Assembly (NCBI GenBank): GCA_019246375.1
Contig: JAFAQO010000345.1
Location: 1 to 6,675 of the forward strand
Source of the DNA: Mycobacterium sp.
Lineage (GTDB): Bacteria; Actinomycetota; Actinomycetes; Mycobacteriales; Mycobacteriaceae
DNA length: 6,675 nt
Reading direction: 5' to 3'
Below, one piece after another: positions 1 through 6,300 of the stretch. Under the pieces are notes generated by a model. It did not search any database and was not told the origin of the DNA. It saw only the letters and a program-made list of their open reading frames with translations. Within the stretch, counting starts at the first letter, position 1; every line of letters begins with the position of its first letter. The translations under genes were made by a program, and so were the position numbers.

Positions 1-1331
1 TGCTGCCGTTGGTCCAACTCGGCGGGGTGCCGCTGCTTTCGGCGGCGATCGTGTTGGTGGGCTGCAGCGCGACGGCGATCGCCTCGGAGATCGTGGTGTG
101 GTCGCATCGCGGCCGTCGTCCGCACAGCGGCACGAACGCCGAGGAGGCTGCCTATGCCAAGCCGCCGGCCGTGGTGCTGCCGGGCGTCTGCATTTGTTTC
201 GTGTTGTTCGCCGGGGTCGCCGTCTGGCCGCAGGTTCGGCACTCGGGAATGGGGTCGGGCAACGAGCCCATCATTACCGTCGCGGCCGTCCAGGGCAACG
301 TGCCGCGGCTGGGGCTCGACTTCAACGCGCAACGCGGGGCGGTGCTCGACAATCACGTGCGGGAGACGCTCCGGCTCGCGGACGACGTGCACGCCGGGAT
401 CGCCCCGAAACCACAGTTCGTCATCTGGCCGGAGGACTCATCGGACATCGACCCGCTGGTCAATGCCGACGCTGCCACCCAAATATCAACCGCGGCCAAA
501 GCGATCGGCGTCCCGATCGTGGTGGGTACAGTGCTCGACGTTGCAGGTGGCAAACCCGACAACCCGGATTACACGAACACCGTGATCGTCTGGGATCCGG
601 TCACCGGACCCGGTGAGCGCCACAACAAGCAGATCGTCCAGCCGTTCGGTGAGTACCTGCCTTGGCCGTGGCTTTTCCGGCACCTTTCCGGGTACGCCGA
701 CCGGGCTGGACACATGGTGCCGGGTAACAGCACCGGTGTGGTCCACCCCGCCGGCGTTCCGGTAGGCGTCGCCACCTGCTGGGAAGTGATCTTCGACCGT
801 GCGCTGCGAGAATCGGTGCTGGGTGGCGCGCAAATGCTGGCGGTGCCCAGCAACAATGCCACCTTCAACAAGACAATGAGTGAGCAGCAGCTGGTCTTCG
901 CAAAGGCTCGTGCCGTCGAGCACGACAGATACGTCGTCGTCGCCGGCACTACCGGGATCAGCGCAGTGATCGCACCCGACGCCGCCGAGCTGGCCCGAAC
1001 AGACTTTTTCGAGCCCGCTTACCTCGACACGCAGCTGCGACTCAAGACGAATTTGACTCCGGCAACCCGCTGGGGCCCAATCGTGCAATGGGTCTTGGCC
1101 GGTGTGGGTGTGGCCGCCCTGCTCGCCGCAATACGGCAAAATGGGTGGTTCCCGCGTCGTGGGCGGTCGCGGTCGGCGGACGACTCCGGGGCGCCGGCGG
1201 CCGGATCCGATCACGAACTGCCCGACGACAGCGATGCAGAGACCCCGCCGGATGACGGCGCTGACGACACCCCGCCCGCTGAGGGCGGCCGACACGCGGC
1301 CCGGTTTCGGGCAGACGAAGGAGCCATATGA
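1..1331 (+). CDS. lnt: Apolipoprotein N-acyltransferase, C-terminal part (5' end outside window)
   Basis: Integral membrane enzyme that transfers an acyl chain to the N-terminal cysteine of lipoproteins, the last step of lipoprotein maturation. The frame is open from the left edge (codons start at position 3), so the true start and the first membrane helices lie upstream. A TTG at 9 is internal. Visible parts are two hydrophobic segments (about 20-90 and 165-235), then a carbon-nitrogen hydrolase (nitrilase-like) domain from about 270 to 1030. The expected catalytic triad is intact: Glu in the IWPE motif (codon 432-434), Lys in HNKQ (627-629) and Cys in ATCWE (777-779). A last hydrophobic helix spans about 1077-1136. 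It is followed by a tail of about 64 residues rich in Asp, Glu, Pro and Gly. The stop overlaps the ppm1 start as ATGA, which implies one operon and coupled translation. In M. tuberculosis this domain is fused to Ppm1; in M. smegmatis the separate protein (Ppm2) anchors Ppm1 at the membrane. Identification is secure. Confidence 0.95.
   Translation, partial: LPLVQLGGVPLLSAAIVLVGCSATAIASEIVVWSHRGRRPHSGTNAEEAAYAKPPAVVLPGVCICFVLFAGVAVWPQVRHSGMGSGNEPIITVAAVQGNVPRLGLDFNAQRGAVLDNHVRETLRLADDVHAGIAPKPQFVIWPEDSSDIDPLVNADAATQISTAAKAIGVPIVVGTVLDVAGGKPDNPDYTNTVIVWDPVTGPGERHNKQIVQPFGEYLPWPWLFRHLSGYADRAGHMVPGNSTGVVHPAGVPVGVATCWEVIFDRALRESVLGGAQMLAVPSNNATFNKTMSEQQLVFAKARAVEHDRYVVVAGTTGISAVIAPDAAELARTDFFEPAYLDTQLRLKTNLTPATRWGPIVQWVLAGVGVAALLAAIRQNGWFPRRGRSRSADDSGAPAAGSDHELPDDSDAETPPDDGADDTPPAEGGRHAARFRADEGAI
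1317..1331 (+). promoter_or_regulatory. Shine-Dalgarno and ATGA start/stop overlap for ppm1
   Basis: AAGGAG at 1318-1323 lies 4 bases before the ATG at 1328. That ATG shares four bases (ATGA) with the lnt stop codon TGA at 1329-1331. The strong ribosome site fixes the ppm1 start and supports translational coupling to lnt. It also argues that the split between the genes is real and not a sequencing error. Confidence 0.8.
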
Positions 1332-2122
1332 CGTCCGAAGCGGCGGGCGAACGTCCCAGCCTGCGCACGCTGGTGATCATCCCCACCTACAACGAGCTGG
1401 AGAACCTGCGACTGATCCTTGGTCGGCTGCATGAGGCGCAGCCCGATGTGCATGTGCTCGTCGTGGATGACGACAGCCCCGACGGCACCGGCGAGCTCGC
1501 CGAGCAGCTGGCAGCGGCCCAACCTGACCGGATACACGTGATGCACCGCACCACCAAGGACGGCCTGGGTGCCGCCTATCTGGCCGGTTTCGCCTGGGGC
1601 CTGGCGCGGGAGTATTCGGTACTGGTCGAAATGGATGCCGACGGAAGTCACGCCCCGGAGCAGCTGCACCGCTTGCTGGATGCCGTCGATGGCGGAGCCG
1701 ACCTGGCCATCGGTTCGCGCTACATCGAAGGCGGAGCGGTGCGCAACTGGCCGCGCCGTCGCAAGGCGCTGTCCAAGACCGCCAACACCTATTCGCGGCT
1801 CATGCTGGATATCGACGTGCATGACATCACCGCGGGTTACCGGGCCTACCGGCGGGAGGTGCTGCAGGCGATCGATCTCGGCGCCGTGGACTCCAAGGGC
1901 TACTGCTTCCAGATCGACCTGACCTGGCGCACCATCAGCAACGGCTTCGTAGTGGTCGAGGTGCCCATCACGTTCACCGAGCGTGCGCTCGGGGTCTCCA
2001 AAATGAGCGGATCCAACATCCGCGAGGCGATTATCAAGGTCGCCAAGTGGGGCATCAGCGGGCGGTTGGACGGCGGATCCCGCCGTGCCCCGCTAACGGC
2101 CCCGACCAGGCCGGAACGCTGA
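1328..2122 (+). CDS. ppm1: Polyprenol-phosphate mannose synthase (GT2 family, dolichol-phosphate-mannose synthase type)
   Basis: Transfers mannose from GDP-mannose to a polyprenyl phosphate (decaprenyl phosphate in mycobacteria). The product is the donor for the later mannosylation steps of lipomannan and lipoarabinomannan and for protein mannosylation. The 264 residues form a single GT-A domain. PTYNE is at 19-23, a [10 protein letters not shown] nucleotide-binding stretch at 45-54, and a DAD metal site in EMDADGSH at 101-108. The [10 protein letters not shown] block is at 167-176, GYCFQ at 191-195 and the [11 protein letters not shown] block at 217-227, all typical of bacterial and archaeal dolichol-phosphate-mannose synthases. 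No membrane helix is seen, so it is the soluble type and probably relies on Lnt for membrane contact. The start is set by the AAGGAG site and the ATGA overlap with lnt. It ends 5 bp from the end of the convergent rbpA. In M. tuberculosis the same domain is the C-terminal half of the fused Rv2051c product. Confidence 0.95.
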   Translation: MTSEAAGERPSLRTLVIIPTYNELENLRLILGRLHEAQPDVHVLVVDDDSPDGTGELAEQLAAAQPDRIHVMHRTTKDGLGAAYLAGFAWGLAREYSVLVEMDADGSHAPEQLHRLLDAVDGGADLAIGSRYIEGGAVRNWPRRRKALSKTANTYSRLMLDIDVHDITAGYRAYRREVLQAIDLGAVDSKGYCFQIDLTWRTISNGFVVVEVPITFTERALGVSKMSGSNIREAIIKVAKWGISGRLDGGSRRAPLTAPTRPER

Positions 2123-2127
2123 GTTGG

Positions 2128-2466
2128 TCAGCTGCCGCGGCGGCGTGACCTGATCAGGTCGAGGCGCTCCTTCAGCAGCTCCTCGAGCTCTTCGATCGAG
2201 CGGCGCTCCAGCAGCATGTCCCAATGGGTGCGCGGCGGCTTGACCTTCTTCGGTTCGGGCAGGTCGCCCTCGATCAGGGTGCCCTCCATACCGTTGCGGC
2301 ACAGCCAGGTACCCGGGATCTCGGCATCGTCGGCGAATGGGACGTCGAATTCCTCGCCGTTGTCGGTGCGGTACCGCGCAATCTGGCGCGGCGCCAGGTC
2401 GTGGTTACGGTCGGTCTCGTAGCTCACGGCTCCAAGGCGACTGCCTCTCAAGACACGATCAGCCAT
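2128..2466 (-). CDS. rbpA: RNA polymerase-binding protein RbpA
   Basis: Actinobacterial transcription factor that binds RNA polymerase and the primary sigma factors SigA and SigB, stabilises open promoter complexes and contributes to basal rifampicin tolerance. The 112 residues follow the family layout: an N-terminal tail (MADRVLRGSRLG), a core domain at about 26-71, a basic linker with Lys73, Lys74, Lys76 and Arg79, and a C-terminal sigma-interaction helix region with Arg88. These are the residues I know as functional in the M. tuberculosis protein, whose length is nearly the same (111 residues as I recall). The ATG at 2466 was chosen because it begins the conserved MADRV start and follows an AGGAG ribosome site; an in-frame longer ORF reaching 2538 is not supported. 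The gene is convergent with ppm1 and divergent from the zinc-ribbon gene, and has its own promoter region. Confidence 0.96.
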   Translation of the reverse strand: MADRVLRGSRLGAVSYETDRNHDLAPRQIARYRTDNGEEFDVPFADDAEIPGTWLCRNGMEGTLIEGDLPEPKKVKPPRTHWDMLLERRSIEELEELLKERLDLIRSRRRGS

Positions 2467-2474
2467 CGTTAACA

Positions 2475-2482
2475 CTCCTCTT
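2475..2482 (-). promoter_or_regulatory. Ribosome binding site of rbpA
   Basis: On the minus strand the bases AAGAGGAG (2482 down to 2475) lie 8 bases before the ATG whose first base is 2466. This decides the rbpA start against the longer in-frame ORF that begins at 2538. Confidence 0.75.
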
Positions 2483-2500
2483 AATTCTCTCCGGGCTGAC

Positions 2501-2528
2501 AACGCAATGGCGGGCTGGCGAAGTTCCC
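2501..2528 (-). promoter_or_regulatory. Candidate ECF-sigma (SigE/SigH class) promoter of rbpA
   Basis: On the minus strand GGGAAC (2528-2523) is followed after 18 bases by CGTT (2504-2501). This is the -35/-10 pattern of mycobacterial SigE/SigH and Streptomyces SigR promoters (GGAAC/T, 16-19 bases, GTT). Transcription would start near 2493-2496, giving a leader of roughly 28 bases that contains the ribosome site. From memory, rbpA of Streptomyces coelicolor belongs to the SigR disulfide-stress regulon, so control of this kind is expected for the family. Which sigma factor acts here is inference. Confidence 0.6.
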
Positions 2529-2543
2529 GGACCGCCACCTCCT

Positions 2544-2619
2544 GCCCGCATCGTCACCGGGCTGGGCCTAATTTCTCGCCTCCTCCTCGGGCCGCCTGCG
2601 GCCCGCATCGTCACCGGGC
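2544..2619. repeat. Pair of 19-bp direct repeats, each a small stem-loop
   Basis: The 19-mer GCCCGCATCGTCACCGGGC occurs exactly at 2544-2562 and again at 2601-2619, 57 bp apart start to start. Each copy is an imperfect palindrome with GCCCG and CGGGC arms around a 9-base centre. CCTCCT-type runs lie 5' of both copies. Read on the minus strand, the pattern CCGGTGACGATGCGGGC followed by GAGGAGGAG looks like short repetitive motifs I recall from mycobacterial intergenic regions. The block lies just upstream of the candidate rbpA promoter. Confidence 0.8.
2589..2604. repeat. GC-rich inverted repeat in the rbpA upstream region
   Basis: GGGCCGC and GCGGCCC are perfect 7-base arms around a CT centre. 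The right arm overlaps the second 19-bp repeat by four bases. No T-run follows on either strand, so it is not a standard intrinsic terminator. It is probably part of the intergenic repeat unit. Confidence 0.6.
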
Positions 2620-2662
2620 AACGCGACCTTCCATGATACCGGGATCGACGGGCCAAGCCGAT

Positions 2663-2679
2663 TAAAGTCGTCAGGCGTG
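2663..2679 (+). promoter_or_regulatory. Candidate -10 element with leaderless GTG start
   Basis: TAAAGT at 2663-2668 fits the mycobacterial SigA -10 consensus TANNNT. It lies 8 bases before the GTG at 2677, which is the spacing expected if transcription begins on the G of the start codon. No purine-rich ribosome site is present between them. Leaderless mRNAs starting on ATG or GTG are common in mycobacteria. Assignment from sequence only. Confidence 0.5.
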
Positions 2680-3003
2680 ACTCGTCGCGCGCGACCACAA
2701 CCGTGCCGCTGGTGTGGTCGCGACGTGGCCGACGCCGGTATGGGCCGTCGGCGCCAGTACTGCCGGCAGTCCTGCCGCCAGCGGGCCTACGAACAACGTG
2801 CGGCGACCAACGGATCCCTGCCCCCGGATGTCGTGGTCCTATCGGCCGACGAAGCGGCCCAGCTATCCGATCGGGTCTATCAGGTGCGGTGTGCCGCGGA
2901 GGATGTCGCGACGGCACTCGATGAGGGCGCCGGGAAGGCCGAACTGCGCGATCTGTGCGACGCGCTCATGCGGGCCGTCAAGGCGGCCGACGGCTGGCGC
3001 TGA
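2677..3003 (+). CDS. Small zinc-ribbon-like protein of unknown function
   Basis: A 108-residue basic protein. Its N-terminal third carries Cys10-x2-Cys13 (CRWCGR) and Cys29-x3-Cys33 (YCRQSCRQRAYEQR), the pattern of a small treble-clef or zinc-ribbon site ending in a basic helix. Similar CRWCG...YCS.ACRQRAY proteins are common and uncharacterised in actinobacteria. After a Pro/Gly linker (about 44-51), residues 52-107 are mostly helix-forming, with heptad-like Leu, Val and Ala and two further cysteines (72 and 94). That half could mediate self-association. The GTG start is chosen because it is the first in-frame start, places the Cys pair near the N terminus and suits leaderless expression. 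By position it corresponds to Rv2049c of M. tuberculosis, annotated there as a conserved hypothetical; I am less sure the lengths agree. Nucleic-acid binding is plausible from the basic finger but not shown. Confidence 0.8.
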   Translation: MTRRARPQPCRWCGRDVADAGMGRRRQYCRQSCRQRAYEQRAATNGSLPPDVVVLSADEAAQLSDRVYQVRCAAEDVATALDEGAGKAELRDLCDALMRAVKAADGWR

Positions 3004-3150
3004 ATCGGCGTGCATGGACGCCTGGTCAGAGTGATCGTCGCCAACCCGGTGAGGGGTACAGTCACGGCTAACTGGCTGGGCAGGCAATTGTGCGACGACC
3101 TGGCTCAGCGATCGGGCGCGGACAATTCGGCGGAGCACAGCCGCGGCGTG

Positions 3151-3156
3151 TATAAA
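3151..3156 (+). promoter_or_regulatory. Weak candidate -10 element for pks12
   Basis: TATAAA stands out as an AT-rich hexamer in GC-rich sequence and resembles TANNNT apart from its last base. No good -35 is found at the usual distance, which is common for mycobacterial promoters. A start near 3163 would leave about 155 bases of leader before pks12, including the possible small ORF and the dyad at 3269-3288. Confidence 0.3.
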
Positions 3157-3184
3157 CCCGGGGGATAGCAGGAGTGTTGACATC

Positions 3185-3274
3185 GTGCCGAGATTGGCCT
3201 TGCCTCCCGACGACGGTGTGCGGTCAGCCAGCAGCACGAGGTCGCTTCGTGCGCAAACTTGCGTTACTCGGTGA
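3185..3274 (+). CDS. Possible 29-residue leader peptide ORF upstream of pks12
   Basis: A GTG at 3185 follows GGAG (3171-3174) at a workable distance of 10 bases and opens 29 codons ending in TGA at 3272-3274. The predicted peptide is basic (several Arg) with an LPP segment and shows no known domain or runs of one amino acid. Its stop codon falls in the left arm of the dyad at 3269-3288, which is the geometry of a translation-sensitive leader. Short ORFs arise easily by chance in GC-rich DNA, so this is a weak call. Confidence 0.2.
   Translation: MPRLALPPDDGVRSASSTRSLRAQTCVTR
3252..3263. promoter_or_regulatory. 12-bp palindrome CGCAA-AC-TTGCG before pks12
   Basis: Perfect 5-base arms around a 2-base centre, ending 54 bases before the pks12 start. 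The size and position suit a dimeric repressor site, but no regulator can be named. One such short palindrome may also occur by chance. Confidence 0.3.
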
Positions 3275-3288
3275 GCCCGCAGTCACCG
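3269..3288 (+). promoter_or_regulatory. Dyad CGGTGA-N8-TCACCG close to pks12
   Basis: Perfect 6-base arms around GCCCGCAG. In RNA it would make a moderate hairpin 29 bases before the pks12 start and about 16 bases before its ribosome site. No U-run follows. A related dyad is at 3047-3065. It could be a protein site or an RNA fold. Confidence 0.35.
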
Positions 3289-3304
3289 GCGACCAACGTT
3301 AGGC

Positions 3305-3310
3305 AAGGGG
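3305..3310 (+). promoter_or_regulatory. Ribosome binding site of pks12
   Basis: AAGGGG lies 7 bases before the ATG at 3318. An in-frame TAG at 3300-3302 rules out a longer N terminus, so the two together fix the start. Confidence 0.75.
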
Positions 3311-3317
3311 TAGCGAC

Positions 3318-6300
3318 ATGGCTGATCAGCTCCAGCATGCGACCGAGGCGTTGCGCAAAGCGCTGGTTCAGGTCGAGCGGCTGAAGAGCAAGAACCGGGC
3401 GCTGCTGGAACGGTCAGCCGAACCCATCGCGATCGTCGGTATGTCATGCCGCTTCCCCGGTGGCGTGTCCTCCCCAGAGGACTTGTGGGACATGGTCGCC
3501 GAGGGACGCGACGTGATGTCGGAGTTTCCGAGCGATCGCGGCTGGGATCTGGCAGGGCTTTTCGACCCCGACCCGGATGCGCCGCACAAGTGCTATGCCT
3601 GCTCGGGCGGCTTCGTCGACGACGTTGCGGGTTTCGACCCCGGGTTTTTCGGGGTGTCGCCGAGCGAGGCGCTGGCAACGGACCCCCAGCATCGGATGTT
3701 GCTGGAGCTGTCGTGGGAGGCGTTGGAGCGGGCCGGAATTGACCCGACGTCGCTGCGGGGCAGTGCCACCGGTGTGTTCGCCGGGATCATCGTGCAGGGC
3801 TACGGCATGCTCTCCGAAGAGATCGAGGGCTATCGGCTGACCGGCATGACCTCGAGCGTGGCGACCGGCCGGGTGGCGTATGTGCTGGGTTTGGAAGGCC
3901 CGGCGGTATCGGTGGATACGGCGTGTTCGTCGTCGTTGGTGGCCATGCATATGGCGGTGCAGTCGCTGCGCTCGGGCGAATGCGACCTGGCGCTGGCCGG
4001 CGGGGCGACGGTCAACGCCACACCGACGGTCTTTGTGGAGTTCAGCCGGCATCGCGGGTTGGCGCCCGACGGGCGCTGCAAGCCATTCGCCGGAGCGGCC
4101 GACGGGGTCGGCTGGTCCGAGGGTGGGGGGATGGTGGTGGTGGAGCGGTTGTCGGATGCGCAGCGGTTGGGTCATCCGGTGTTGGCGGTGGTGCGGGGTT
4201 CGGCGGTTAATCAGGATGGTGCCTCCAATGGGTTGACCGCTCCCAATGGGCCGTCGCAGCAGCGGGTGGTGCGTTCGGCGTTGGCCAATGCGGGGTTGGG
4301 CGTGGCCGATGTGGATGTGGTGGAGGGGCACGGTACCGGGACCACGTTGGGTGATCCGATTGAGGCTCAGGCGTTGTTGGCCACGTATGGGCAAGGTCGG
4401 GCGGAGCCCGGAAAACCTTTGTGGTTGGGGTCGATTAAGTCGAATATGGGTCATACTCAGGCCGCTGCGGGGGTGGCTGGGGTGATCAAGATGGTGTTGG
4501 CGTTGCGTCATGAGGTGTTGCCGGCGACGTTGCATGTGGATGTGCCCAGCCCGCATGTGGATTGGTCGGCGGGGGCGGTGTCGTTGTTGACCGAGGCTCG
4601 GCCGTGGCGGGCTGAGGGGCGGGTGCGTCGGGCTGGGGTGTCGTCGTTTGGGATCAGCGGGACCAATGCGCATGTGATTATCGAGGCGGCTCCGGTGGTG
4701 GAGGCGGCCGAGGCACGGCCTGCGCCGGTGGTGGTGCCGTGGGTGGTGTCGGCCAAGTCTGTTTCGGGGTTGGGTAAGCAGGCGGCTCGGTTGGCTGCGT
4801 TTGTGGGTGCGCGTGCGGAGTTGGATGTCGCTGATGTGGGGTGGTCGTTGGCGGGCCGTTCGGCCTTTGAGCATCGGGCGGTGGTGATCGGTGCTGATCG
4901 GGAGCAGTTGGTGGCTGGCCTGGCCCAGTTGGCCGGCGGTGAGCCCGGTGCTGCGGTGGTGCAGGGCACTGCGATACCCACCGGCAAGACCGTGTTCGTC
5001 TTCCCCGGCCAAGGCTCCCAATGGCTCGGCATGGGTGTCGAATTACTGGACACGGCACCGGTTTTCGCCGGGCACATCAATGCCTGCGCGGACGCATTCG
5101 CGGAATTTGTGGATTGGTCGCTGACCGATGTGCTGTGTGGCGCGCCGGGCGCTCCCGGTATGGACCGCGTCGACGTGGTGCAGCCGACGCTGTTCGCGGT
5201 CATGGTTTCGTTGGCCGAATTGTGGCGGTCGATCGGTGTCCGTCCCGACGCCGTGATCGGTCATTCCCAGGGCGAAATCGCCGCCGCGTACGTCGCGGGC
5301 GCGTTGTCGCTGCGTGATGCGGCACGCGTCGTGACGCTGCGCAGCAAGTTGCTGAAAGAGCGGGCGGGACGCGGCGGCATGGTATCCCTCGCCTGCGGCG
5401 TACAGCGCGCACGAGAATTGTTGGAGCCCTTCGGTGATCAGGTCAGCATCGCCGCCATCAACGGACGTTCGGCGGTGGTGGTATCCGGTGATGTGGCTGC
5501 GCTCGACGAATTAATCCCGCGTTGCACCGAGCAAGAACTACGGGCACGCCGCGTCGACGTTGACTACGCGTCGCATTCGGTTGCGGTTGAGACGATTCGG
5601 GACGACTTGGCCGACGCCTTCTCCGGCATTGAGCCACGCTCTTCTCGTACCGCATTCTTCTCCACGGTGACCGGTGGTTTGCTGGACACCGCCGGGCTGG
5701 ACGCCGACTACTGGTATCGCAACATCCGGCAGACCGTGGAATTCGACCAGGCGGTACGCAACGCATGTCAACAGGGATACCGGACATTCATCGAATCCAG
5801 CCCCCATCCCGCACTGATCGCCGGCATCGAGGAAACTTTCAGTGATTGCGTCGATGGTGACGTCGACGCAATAGTCCTGCCCACCCTGGGCCGCGACGAC
5901 GGCGGGCTCGACCGATTCCTCACCTCCGCCGCCCAGGGGTTTGTCGCCGGCGTGAGCGTGGATTGGCGAGCGATGATGCCCGCCGCCAAGTTTGTCGAGC
6001 TGCCGACGTATGCCTTTGAGCGACGGCGCTTTTGGCTGTCCGGAGACGGTTCGACTTCCGATGCCGCCGGTCTGGGGTTAGGGCCCAGCGAGCATGCGCT
6101 GCTGGGTGCGGTGGTGGAGTTGCCCGCCTCGGGCGGAGTAGTGCTGACCGGCCGGCTCTCACCTGTATCGCAGGGCTGGCTGGGGGATCACGCCGTTGGT
6201 GGCGTGGTGCTTTTCCCGGGTACCGGATTTGTGGAGCTGGCGATCCGCGCCGGCGACGAAGTCGGCTGCGGAGTCGTTGACGAGCTGACGTTGCGGGCCC

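Larger units (their letters stand above)
3004..3317 (+). other. 314-bp leader/promoter region of pks12
   Basis: No full-size gene is seen on either strand. Content noted: a TACAGT candidate -10 at 3057-3062 lying inside a GTGA...TCAC dyad (3047-3065), a TATAAA candidate -10 at 3151-3156, a possible 29-codon leader ORF at 3185-3274, a 12-bp palindrome at 3252-3263, a second GTGA...TCAC dyad at 3269-3288, and the pks12 ribosome site at 3305-3310. The space is long for genes in tandem, so pks12 probably has its own promoter instead of depending on the zinc-ribbon gene. Confidence 0.5.

Noticed and set aside
9..11. TTG at 9 as the start of lnt
   Set aside because: The frame is open to the left edge, and Lnt proteins have several more membrane helices before this point. 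The gene is cut by the window.
486..1295. 269-codon open frame on the minus strand inside lnt
   Set aside because: It is the antisense shadow of a conserved nitrilase-domain gene whose catalytic residues are all in the plus frame. GC-rich DNA leaves long antisense frames open.
1324..1331. Programmed -1 frameshift producing a Lnt-Ppm1 fusion
   Set aside because: No slippery heptamer is present before the stop, and the ppm1 start has its own strong ribosome site.
2467..2538. N-terminal extension of rbpA to an upstream start at 2538
   Set aside because: The RbpA family begins at MADRV, a good ribosome site sits directly before that ATG, and the extension would run over the ribosome site and the candidate ECF promoter.
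2544..2619. CRISPR-like repeat pair
   Set aside because: Only two copies, no regular spacer series, GC-rich intergenic context, and no cas genes. It fits an intergenic repeat or duplicated site better.
3049..3065. CRP-type binding site at the GTGA...TCAC dyad
   Set aside because: Mycobacterial CRP sites have six bases between GTGA and TCAC. Here the gaps are nine bases (3053-3061) and eight bases (3275-3282).
3177..3182. Perfect TTGACA as a -35 box
   Set aside because: No TANNNT-like hexamer lies 16-19 bases downstream, and it overlaps the spacer of the possible small ORF. Probably chance.
3444..5021. 525-codon open frame on the minus strand inside pks12
   Set aside because: It is antisense to an intact ketosynthase-acyltransferase reading frame. 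The translation is low complexity, rich in His, Arg, Pro and Gln, which is what the complement of the G/T-ending codon block produces. No domain or ribosome site supports it.
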